64,000 nucleotides of DNA from Chionoecetes opilio. Taxonomy: Eukaryota > Arthropoda > Malacostraca > Decapoda > Majidae. The notes below the pieces were generated by a model. That model was not told the DNA's origin. It saw nothing but the letters and a program-made list of their open reading frames with translations, and did no database searches. Made by a program: the position numbers and the translations under genes. The number at the start of each line of letters is the position of its first letter. The stretch's first letter is position 1. Positions 56,627 through 64,000 of this stretch are shown here, piece by piece. The stretch spans positions 354,355 to 418,354 of the forward strand of contig JACEEZ010000369.1 in the NCBI GenBank assembly GCA_016584305.1. Reading direction: 5' to 3'.

Positions 56627-57085
56627 TTAACCCCTTGAGACCCAGAACGTAATTTCCATTGTAATATGACTACCACTAGACAATTTTTAGTGACTATAAG
56701 TAATATTTCATAGATTTCACCTGTTTAGTATCCTTGTCGACTAACTAATTTGGTATATTAAGTGACTTTTCGTGATTTTATGACTCGCCAACATACAATT
56801 TTTTATAGCAAAGGAAATATCTTATGCTCGTATTCGTAGTCACATACCATGATTGCTCGTGGTAATTGCTATGATTTTGTTCCATTTCTACCCAGTAAAA
56901 ATTATTCACTTGATCTTGTAGCTGCCATGGAAAGTACTAGAGCAATCCTACAGTACTCCTATTGCAATCACAACAGAGCTGGCATGACATATTGATTTAA
57001 TTAGGACAAGACAAAAAGTGAACAATGACCACGTACAATGATGGTATGTGACTACGAATACGGGCATAAGTGCGAAGAGGTTAAA
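56627..57085 (-). mobile_element. TTAA-MITE family copy with another MITE nested in it
   Basis: Left part TTAACCCCTTGAGACCCAGA to ATAGCAAAGGAAATATCT (56627-56825). Remnant right end GCGAAGAGGTTAA at 57073-57085. Between is a separate element. Confidence 0.8.
56826..57068. mobile_element. MITE with TATGCTCGTATTCGTAGTCA ends
   Basis: Inverted ends TATGCTCGTATTCGTAGTCACATACCAT and ATGGTATGTGACTACGAATACGGGCATA are about 28 bp each, with two mismatches. It interrupts the right end of the TTAA-MITE. Superfamily not determined. Confidence 0.75.
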
Positions 57086-57116
57086 GATTACTCATTGTTT
57101 TCTGATTTGGACTCAC

Positions 57117-57298
57117 CTCAACATTTTCCTCATTGCCATCCACGTCATAGTATTTAAACGATGAGTTGGTGGGGTGAGGCTTCTTCTTGGAGGGCACAGC
57201 GGTCTAGGTAGGGGTTGTAGATGGTGAAGTCCTGATAGTACTTCTCCAGCACCCAGGCCGCTGCTCTCTGCACACTCAGCTGCCCTATGTTGTACCAC
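57117..57298 (-). CDS. Vang: Van Gogh/Vangl, exon after TM4, with apparent frameshift
   Basis: Acceptor GGCTTTCAG (AG at 57299-57300), donor GTTGAG|GTGAGT (GT at 57115-57116). It starts [20 protein letters not shown], then [13 protein letters not shown], and later [16 protein letters not shown], all conserved Vangl blocks. The first and second halves are in different frames. The break lies at about 57194-57205 (GACCGC|T|GTGCCC): unshifted reading runs to a stop 17 codons after YNPY (TAA). The exon is 182 nt, one more than the phases of its neighbours allow, so one extra base (or two missing) is indicated. Assembly error is the simplest reason; a genuine null allele is possible. Confidence 0.93.
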
Positions 57299-57366
57299 CT
57301 GAAAGCCACACACACAACACGCCATGATGTCTAAGATAACTTCAAATACTAAATAAACCAATACGT
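57276..57366 (-). repeat. Source of a duplicated acceptor block
   Basis: CAGCTGCCCTATGTTGTACC, ACCTGAAAGCC through ACTTCAAATACTAAATAAAC. Copied at 57675-57768. Confidence 0.85.
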
Positions 57367-57368
57367 AC

Positions 57369-57629
57369 TACCGTAGATAACGCTATAGTCGCCAGTCACT
57401 CGCCACTGCACTAATGTCGCCAGGTACAATATATTACGAATTTTAGCATCACTACAGACTTTTATGTGCCACTGAAGACATGTAGTGTGATGTACATAAT
57501 ATAAACTACTGTGCATTCCTCTTCAGTGGCACATAAAAGTCTGTAGTGATGGTAAAATTCGTAATACATTGTGCCTGGCGACATTAGTGCAGTGGCGAGT
57601 GACTGGCGACTATAGTGTTATCTGCGGTA
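57369..57629. mobile_element. Palindromic MITE (TACCGTAGATAAC family)
   Basis: Near-perfect palindrome, TACCGTAGATAACGCTATAG to GTGTTATCTGCGGTA. Sister of 45685-45944. Lies between the two copies of the acceptor block. Confidence 0.9.
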
Positions 57630-57674
57630 CATAATAAATAAAGTAAATACTAACTATAACTAAAACACTCGACC

Positions 57675-57768
57675 AGCTGCCCTATGTTGTACCACCTGGA
57701 AGCCCCATAAACAACACGCCATGATAGATGTTTAAGATAACTTCAAATACTAAATAAACGAATACAGT
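57675..57768 (-). repeat. Duplicated 3' splice site and exon start of Vangl
   Basis: Sense strand: ATGGGGCTTCCAG|GTGGTACA then ACATAGGGCAGCTG, an intact copy of the acceptor and the first 23 exon bases (WYNIGQL), about 400 bp upstream of the true exon. If spliced, it would continue VECFSYS and then stop. It also copies upstream intron sequence. Confidence 0.88.
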
Positions 57769-57842
57769 AAACCATCTCTAATTCGAACTTCGGATAATTT
57801 GACTGTACTATGTCATGTGTTATAGAGCTTCATTTCATTGAG

Positions 57843-57861
57843 TTCTTTTTTATCCTGGTGA

Positions 57862-57906
<45 letters not shown>
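57843..57906. repeat. (ATT)n microsatellite
   Basis: About 60 bp of ATT. Confidence 0.95.
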
Positions 57907-57982
57907 CCTTCCCTTTCCATCCTCTTCTCTTCCCTCGTCCTTACTTCCATGATCTTCCTTTACCTTCCTATCCTATCTACTC

Positions 57983-58390
57983 TTAACCCCTTGAGGCCCA
58001 GAACGTAATTTCCATTGTAATTTGGGTACCATTAGACGCTTTTTAGGGACTATAAGCAATGTTTTATAGATATGACCTGTTTAGTATCCATGTCCACTAG
58101 CGAATTTGGTATATTCAGTTACTTTTCTTAATATTATGGCTAACAACAGACAATTTAATATAGCAAAAGAAAGATCTTAACCCCTTCACGCCCAGATCTT
58201 TCCTTGGCTATATAAAATTGTCTGTTGTCGAGCCATAAAATCACGAAAAGTAACTAAATAAACCAAATTAGGTTAGTGGACAAGGATACTAAACAGGTCA
58301 TAGCTATAAAATATTGCTTATATGCACTAAAAATCGTCTAATGGCACCCAAATTACAATGGAAATTACGTTCTGGGCCTCAAGAGGTTAA
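57983..58390. mobile_element. TTAA-MITE head-to-head dimer
   Basis: A reverse copy (57983-58180, TTAACCCCTTGAGGCCCAGA onward) lacks its own right terminus. It passes at AAAGATCTTAACCCC into a forward copy (58177-58390). Junction and private variants are identical to the locus at 31803-32103. Confidence 0.88.
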
Positions 58391-58605
58391 AAAAAAAGTC
58401 CTGACGAAGCATGTGTCTCACCTACTCAAGATCTTAATTATTATTATTATTATTATTTTACATCTCAAAGGACTGGCCAAGAGCAAAAAAAAAAGTGGTA
58501 ACAGAACGCCCGCTTACTTGCCAATCCCTATAAAGAAGACCATTATATAATAGTAAGATTATAAAGGGGGGGGGGGGCAATTTAGTTCGAGTTTAGTAAT
58601 TTAGT

Positions 58606-58821
58606 TATAGGCTATTTTTTTAACGAGGCAAAAATTCCATTCTATCTTAAGGTCTCATGCTTAAAATGATACCAATGTTTACCTGATAATAGGGTTAACT
58701 ATGATAAAATACAGCTGAAATTAAGAAGAAGTGTAGTATTCCCTTCTCCCGGCATCAAATATCAGTCAGTCAGCAGCAAGGGGACAGGATTTTTAGCCTC
58801 GTTAAAAAAAATTGACTATAG
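58606..58821. mobile_element. MITE family with AACGAGG ends, copy 2
   Basis: TTTTTTTAACGAGGCAAAAA to TTTTTAGCCTCGTTAAAAAA; interior as at 43606-43817. Part of the inverted repeat's left arm. Confidence 0.85.
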
Positions 58822-58979
58822 TTATTTTAGTCAAAGATAAAAATGGATATAATAGATAAAGATAAAAACTTTAAAAACTTTAGATAAAAATGATGCTATA
58901 ATAAACATTGGGTTCATGATGACTGGAGAAAGGTGGGAAAAAAATAATGATAAAGCTCTGAAAAAGTTCTAACGTGATG

Positions 58980-59106
<127 letters not shown>

Positions 59107-59154
59107 ACATGATGTGACAAGACTAACCAAATAGACTAAATAATTGACTAAAAT

Positions 59155-59376
59155 AACTATAGTCTATTTTTTTTAACGAGGCAAAAAATGCTGCCCCCTT
59201 GCTGCTTACTGACTGATATTTGATGCCAGGAGAAGGGAATACTACGCTTCTTCTAAATTTCAGCTGTATTTTATCATAGTTCACCATAGTATCAGGTAAA
59301 CATAGGTATCATTTTAAGCATGAGACCTTAAGATAGAATGGAATTTTTGCCTTGTTAAATAAAATAGACTATAACT
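59155..59376. mobile_element. MITE family with AACGAGG ends, copy 3
   Basis: CTATAGTCTATTTTTTTTAA to AAATAAAATAGACTATA, the most complete termini of the family. Right arm of the inverted repeat. Confidence 0.87.
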
Positions 59377-59454
59377 AAATTACTAAACTCTCGAACTAAA
59401 TTGCCCCTCCCCCCCCTTTATAATCTTACTATAATGTAATCGTCTTCTTTATAA

Positions 59455-60195
59455 AGGCCCCCATCCACGGTGCGATCTGGTCGTACGACCATCGGACAGA
59501 TCTGGTTGGATCCAACCAGATTGGATCGTGAGTGGGGTGATTTTGGTCTGTCCGACCGACTGACAGCTGGTCGGATGCGACCAAGCAGTGTTTGGTTTTT
59601 AGATCCGACAGACCATCCGGTTCAGACCGGATCGCACCGTGAGTGTGCCGATCGTGAGGCCAACCGTCAGTTTCGCCACTGACAGCGTCGCGAGAGGATT
59701 ACCAAGATGAATTGTTTCTTTGATGACAAGCACTTTTGGACAGAATTCATCCAATTATATAGAAACTGATTGTTTGTGGGAAATAAAAAGCAAAAAGTAA
59801 ATGGATAAATATAAGAAAAATGCATCTTATGAAGTATTGGTAGAGAAACTCAAGGAGCGGGACAGTGCGCGACAGTGAGGCTAATGTTGAAACAGTAAAA
59901 AAACCAAAAACAATGAGAAGTGTGTTCCGGAAATATATTAAGAAAATAATTGCCTCTATGAAATTTGGTGCGAGCGCGGATGATGTTTACGCTCCTCAGT
60001 TGTGGTATCAGATTCCATCAAAAGTAATTCGATCCTCGTTGCATAGACCCATCATGGGAACCGCTCTCCACCGTTTCTATCACCAACTGAATTGATCCTG
60101 AGGTGCGGTCGGATCGTTAGTGGGTGGTAGGATATCCATCGGATCAGGTCTGTCGGATCAGATCGTACGACCAATCGTACCGTGGATGGGGGCCT
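59455..60195. mobile_element. PIF/Harbinger-type element
   Basis: Terminal inverted repeats AGGCCCCCATCCACGGTGCG and ACCGTGGATGGGGGCCT, with TAA immediately on both sides (59452-59454 and 60196-60198), the 3-bp TWA duplication of PIF/Harbinger. Subterminal GATCTGGTCGTACGACCA repeats. Contains a decayed MADF-domain gene. The matching position in the other arm of the inverted repeat (CCAATCCCTATAAAGAAGA, about 58520-58538) is unoccupied. Confidence 0.88.
59707..60017 (+). pseudogene. MADF (Myb/SANT-like) domain gene remnant of a Harbinger element
   Basis: The ATG at 59707 opens MNCFFDDKHFWTEFIQLYRN. After a shift come DCLWEIKSKK, a stop, MDKYKKNASYEVLVEKLKER, another shift, then RSVFRKYIKKIIASMK and ADDVYAPQLWY. 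The order W-x-LY-x-LW-x(n)-W/L-x-SMRS-x-R-x-LWY is the MADF DNA-binding domain, which PIF/Harbinger transposons encode beside the transposase. One stop and at least two frameshifts make it dead. Confidence 0.8.
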
Positions 60196-60300
60196 TAAGG
60201 ATTGGCAACTAAGCGGGCGTTCTGTTATCACTTTTCTGTTTTGCTCTTGGCCAGTCCTTTGAGATGTAAAATAATAATAACTAATAATAATAATGATTTT

Positions 60301-60925
60301 TTTTAAAGTGAAAAATGAAGAAAAAAAGTGAAAAATGAAAGAAAGTGCAAATGAAAGAAAAAGTGAAAAATGAAAGAAAGTGAAAAATTAAAGTGAAAAT
60401 GAAAGTTCAAATTTAAAAAAAAAGGTGGAGAAAAAAGTGCAAATGAAAAAAGTGAAAATTTAAGTGAAAAAAGTGAAAAATTAAAAAATATTGAAAAATG
60501 AAAAAAATATTGAAAATTAAAAAATATTGAAAAATGAAAAAAATATTGAAAATGAAAAAATATTGAAATTTTAAAAATTGTGAAAAATGAAAAAATAGTG
60601 AAAATGAAAAAATATTGAAAATGAAAAAACAGTGAAAAATGAAAAAATAGTGAACAATGAAAAAATATTGAAAATTAAAAAATATTGAAAATTTGAAAAT
60701 TGTGAAAATGAAAAATTGTGAAATGAAAAAATAGAGAAAATGAAGTGAAAAATTTAAAAATATTGAAAATGAAAAAATATTGAAAATTTAAAATATTGAA
60801 AATGAAAAAAATTGAAAAATGAAAAAATTGTGAAAATGAAAAAAATTTGAAAAATGAAAAAAAAGCAAAAATTAAAGTGAAAAAAGTGAAATATGAAAAA
60901 AAAGTGAAAAAAATAAATAAAAAAT
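60301..60925. repeat. A-rich TGAAAAATGAAAAAATATTG tandem repeat
   Basis: About 600 bp of irregular 16-20 bp units (TGAAAAATGAAAAAATAT, AAAGTGAAAAAT). It lies just after the donor of exon 60938-61086 on the sense strand, where it reads T-rich. Confidence 0.88.
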
Positions 60926-60937
60926 GATGTGTCTCAC

Positions 60938-61086
60938 CTGCTCTCTCCGTCAGGCGATCTGAGGACCTTGACCGTGTACTGCGGCGTGAGGTGTCGCAGC
61001 TCCATCAGGATCACCGCCAGGTAGTGGATGAAGAGTAGCGCGTCCACCAAGCTCACCGAGAAGTACACGATGGAGCGATAGCGTAC
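60938..61086 (-). CDS. Vang: Van Gogh/Vangl, TM4 exon
   Basis: Acceptor TCCCCCCCCAG (AG at 61087-61088), donor GAGAGCAG|GTGAGA (GT at 60936-60937). 149 nt, phase 0 in and two bases out. Reads [40 protein letters not shown] and [26 protein letters not shown] is the nearly invariant fourth transmembrane segment of Vangl; -VKV-RS-DG-S- begins the cytoplasmic tail. Confidence 0.97.
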
Positions 61087-61111
61087 CTGGGGGGGGATAG
61101 CAAGGCACCTA

Positions 61112-61470
61112 TATGACTACACAGCCCACTTTACTACTACTACTACTTACTACTACTACCACTTACTACTACCACTACCAATCACTACCACTTACCACTT
61201 ACTACTACTACCTACTACTACTACCACTTACTACTACTATCACTTACCACTTACCACTCACTACTACTACTACTACTACTTACTACTTATACTACTACCA
61301 CTACCACTTACTACTCACTACTACTACTACTACTACCACTACCAATCACTACTACTTACTACTACTACCACTACCACTCACTAGTTACTACACAGGCCAC
61401 TTACTACTTACTTACTTACTACTACCACTTACTACTTACTACAGAGGCCACTTACTACACTTACTACATG
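61112..61470. repeat. ACT/TACC triplet-like repeat
   Basis: TACTACTACCACTTACTACT-type low-complexity sequence filling most of a short Vangl intron. CACAGGCCACTTACTAC recurs at 61391 and 61441. Confidence 0.9.
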
Positions 61471-61499
61471 CCTTACTATACCTTCTTCTTCTTTACTAT

Positions 61500-61561
61500 T
61501 CTATCTTCTATCTATCTATCTATCACTCTATCAATCAATCTATCTATATATCACTCTATCT

Positions 61562-61655
<94 letters not shown>

Positions 61656-61795
61656 ATCTCTATCAATCTATCTATCACTCTATCACTCTATCTATCTATC
61701 TATCTATCAATTTATCTATCTATCTATCAATATTCTATCCTTCTTCTTCACTATTCTATCTTCCTTCTATCTTTCTATCTATCTATCTATCCTTA
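61500..61795. repeat. (ATCT)n and (AATC)n tetranucleotide repeats
   Basis: ATCT runs around an (AATC)n core at about 61560-61620. Same Vangl intron. Confidence 0.93.
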
Positions 61796-61855
61796 TTGTA
61801 TCTTGTATAGTCTTCACTCCTACCACTACACAGGCAGGGCAGGACACACACCCAC

Positions 61856-61979
61856 CTCTTCTCTGTTCTCCAGGATGCGGACCACGTAGAACAACCAGAA
61901 GGAGAAGGTGAACACAAATATGAGCATTGTGACCAGAGCCCTAAAGATGAAGATCCTCGGCATGGTGGCTTTGGGCTGC
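61856..61979 (-). CDS. Vang: Van Gogh/Vangl, TM3 exon
   Basis: Acceptor CCCTTACAG (AG at 61980-61981), donor GAAGAG|GTGGGT (GT at 61854-61855). 124 nt: one base closing an Arg codon, then 41 codons reading QPKATMPRIFIFRALVTMLI, FVFTFSFWLFYVVRIL and ENREE. It matches the Vangl PKA-PR-F--RAL and S-WLFY-VRIL blocks around transmembrane segment 3. The 75-bp minisatellite begins at this acceptor. Confidence 0.96.
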
Positions 61980-61981
61980 CT

Positions 61982-62945
61982 GTAAGGGAGAGGCGAGGTG
62001 TTAGTAGAGGATAAGGAGACATTGGAACACTTTATGAGAAATTATGCTTTATGCCTGTAAGGTAAAGGCGAGGTGTTAGTTGTGGAAAAGATGACATTGC
62101 AACACTTTATGAGAAATTATGTTTTATGTGTTAGAAAAAAGTGAGGTGTTAGTAGTGGATAAGGAGACATTGGAACACTTTATGAGAAATTATGCTTTAT
62201 GTCTGTTAGAAAAAAGTGAGGTGTTAGTAGTGGATAAGGAGACATTGCAACACTTTATGAGAAATTATGCTTTATGCCTGTAAGGGAGAGGCGAGGTGTT
62301 AGTTGTGGAAAAGATGACATTGCAACACTTTATGAGAAATTATGTTTTATGTCTGTTAGAAAAAAGTGAGGTGTTAGTAGTGGATAAGGAGACATTGGAA
62401 CACTTTATGAGAAATGATGCTTTATGTCTGTTAGAAAAAAGTGAGGTGTTAGTAGTGGATAAGGAGACATTGCAACACTTTATGAGAAATTATGCTTTAT
62501 GTCTGTTAGAAAAAAGTGAGGTGTTAGTAGTGGATAAGGAGACATTGCAACACTTTATGAGAAATTATGTTTTATGTGTTAGAAAAAAGTGAGGTGTTAG
62601 TAGTGGATAAGGAGACATTGGAACACTTTATGAGAAATGATGCTTTGTGTCTGTTAGAAAAAAGTGAGGTGTTAGTAGTGGATAAGGAGACATTGGAACA
62701 CTTTATGAGAAATGATGCTTTATGATGTAAGAGAAAGGCAAAGTGTTAGTAGAGGATAAGGAGACATTGGAACACTTTATGAGAAATTATGCTTTATGTC
62801 TGTTAGGGAAAGGCGAGGTGTTAGTAGTGGAAAAGATGACATTGCAACACTTTATGAGAAATGATGCTTTGTGTCTGTTAGAAAAAAGTGAAGTGTTAGA
62901 CTAGTAGAGGAAAAGGACATTGCAACACTTTATGAGAGAACATCT
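61982..62945 (-). repeat. Minisatellite of about 75 bp carrying a copied splice acceptor
   Basis: About 13 copies, beginning at the acceptor of exon 61856-61979. On the sense strand the unit contains CCTCGCCTCTCCCTTACAG|GC or TTTTTTCTAACAG|AC, followed by ATAAAGCATAATTTCTCAT. The first form is the true acceptor sequence; most units have drifted to the second. Splicing to any copy would give R-HKA and then a stop. Confidence 0.92.
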
Positions 62946-63155
62946 CAATAGAAAAACTGTGGCAAAGGTGTTAGTATTGAAAAGAAGACATTGTGAAACT
63001 TTATGAAAATATCTCAGAAGGAAAACTGTGGCAAAGGTATTAGTATTGAAAAGAAGACATTGTGAAACTTTATGAAAATATCTCAGAAGGAAAACTGTGG
63101 CAAAGGTATTAGTATTGAACAGAAGACATTGGGAAACTTTATGAGAGAACACCAC
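62946..63155. repeat. Related 69-bp repeat, 3 copies
   Basis: AAAACTGTGGCAAAGGTATT, AGTATTGAAAAGAAGACATT and GAAACTTTATGAAAATATC. It shares GTGTTAGTA, GACATTG and ACTTTATGA with the 75-bp array, so it is a diverged branch of it. Confidence 0.88.
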
Positions 63156-63296
63156 AGAAGAAAAACTATGGCAAATGACCTAATGACCCAGGCAGAACAG
63201 ACGAGTGATTGACTCCAAAACATCAAAGTCAGGTTAATTTACTTCAAAGTGATGCCTCTAATATCCCTATCCATGAGGTGAACAACACGCCCTCAC

Positions 63297-63446
63297 CTGA
63301 AGAAGAGCGCCCATGACCCTAGCAGGAGGATGAGCAGCTTGAAGGAGAAGCTGATGAGGAGGCCGTCACACTCCGAGTCACACTTCAGGTGCTCACTTTT
63401 CAGCTGAATCACATTGAAGCGAGGGATCAGCACCATAGCGATGGGA
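63297..63446 (-). CDS. Vang: Van Gogh/Vangl, end of TM1 to TM2 exon (first exon visible)
   Basis: Acceptor GTGTTCCTACAG (AG at 63447-63448), donor TTCTTCAG|GTGAGG (GT at 63295-63296). 150 nt: last base of a codon, 49 codons, two bases. Reads PIAMVLIPRF (end of TM1), an extracellular loop with CDSECDG, then GLLISFSFKLLILLLGSWAL, FF (TM2). The KLLILLLGSWALFFR block is a Vangl hallmark. The N-terminal cytoplasmic region, with its phosphorylation clusters, lies on exons right of the window. Confidence 0.97.
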
Positions 63447-63477
63447 CTGTAGGAACACACAGACGCTATCAGATATA

Positions 63478-63804
63478 CAGCCAAATTCCCAACATCCGAC
63501 CTCCAAACATCCGACTTGTCCAAACAACCGACTTTTTTCACCACCACATTGTGTCTTGTTTTGGCCATTTATTTTACTTCATTTTTTTTTTTAAGTTTAT
63601 AGAAAACATTGATTTGTGGCTTTATTTATGCATGAATTTTACTTTCGCGTCTACCACTGGATCGGCCTTCAAGAGCTGCATCTTTTATGTTCTATACCAT
63701 TTTGTCCTTACGGTTATGGTTACTGTGATATCCGAACATCCGACTATTCCAATTATCCGACCTACCTTCGGTCCCCCCAAGGTCGGATAATTAATACTTA
63801 GCTG
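63478..63804. mobile_element. Pogo-like MITE, second family
   Basis: TA then CAGCCAAATTCCCAACATCC, ending AATTAATACTTAGCTG then TA. Interior repeats of AACATCCGAC and AATTATCCGACC mirror the ATTCGGAC design of the other pogo-like MITEs but with a different sequence. Confidence 0.6.
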
Positions 63805-64000
63805 TAGTCAGTAGTAGTATAGTATAGTATAGTCACCCATAGTCAGTATACTCATAGCAACCTTACATTATTATTGATGCACCTTGGTGAAGTGAGTCTC
63901 TCTAACAAATAGATAAGCTACCCTTCGTTACATACACACTACAACATTTACTTGGCTATATAAAACACAGTCAGTATCAGGAAACACTCATAGCAACCTT
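63805..64000. other. Intron sequence at the window edge
   Basis: Short TAGTATAGTATAG steps and a duplicated phrase CTCATAGCAACCTTAC (63850) / CTCATAGCAACCTT (63987), so a tandem repeat of about 137 bp may begin here. No exon. Confidence 0.5.

Noticed and set aside
61113..61911. 258-codon Tyr/Leu/Ser/Ile frame
   Set aside because: Runs through ACT, ATCT and AATC microsatellites and into the Vangl TM3 exon on the wrong strand.

Overview
This is a stretch of a large, repeat-choked arthropod nuclear genome, most likely a decapod crustacean (perhaps a crab). The evidence is the mass of GA/CA/TC microsatellites and long minisatellites, crustacean-style non-LTR retrotransposon fragments, and two intron-rich genes whose exons read as arthropod proteins. 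I see no bacterial features, rRNA or CRISPR. The species call is inference.

Two genes lie in tandem, both on the minus strand. Right half (about 43.5-63.4 kb and beyond the right edge): the planar-cell-polarity membrane protein Van Gogh/Vangl. Seven exons are recognisable, from the end of transmembrane segment 1 to the C-terminal ETSV PDZ-binding motif; the N-terminal exons are outside the window. All junctions have GT/AG sites and matching phases, but the exon at 57117-57298 carries an apparent one-base frameshift. Left half (about 41.1 kb to the left edge): a zyxin/LPP-family focal-adhesion protein. Its probable untranslated first exon, start-codon exon, large proline/tyrosine-rich exon and an Ena/VASP-ligand exon are present; the LIM-domain exons must lie left of the window. 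A possible alternative first exon sits at 8476-8566.

Almost everything else is repeat. From 0 to 20 kb: microsatellites, minisatellites, a foldback element, a tRNA-derived SINE and a hAT-type MITE. From 23.9 to 30.3 kb: three minisatellites in one zyxin intron, with units of 21, 36 and 40 bp. From 31 to 34 kb: jockey-like LINE remnants into which TTAA-MITEs and a foldback element have inserted. From 41.1 to 43.4 kb: a 31/34-bp minisatellite with a TA-flanked insertion. From 48.7 to 52.3 kb: a 73-bp minisatellite inside a Vangl intron. From 53.8 to 60.3 kb: a TTAA-flanked transposon and a giant inverted repeat that contains a PIF/Harbinger-type element with a dead MADF-domain gene.

The most unusual pattern is in Vangl. 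Two introns hold minisatellites that begin at the true 3' splice site, and whose every unit carries a copy of that acceptor. Three further duplications copy a splice site together with neighbouring exon bases. The second theme is transposon dating: several elements lie at or inside duplicated sequence, so filled and empty sites can be compared within the window.
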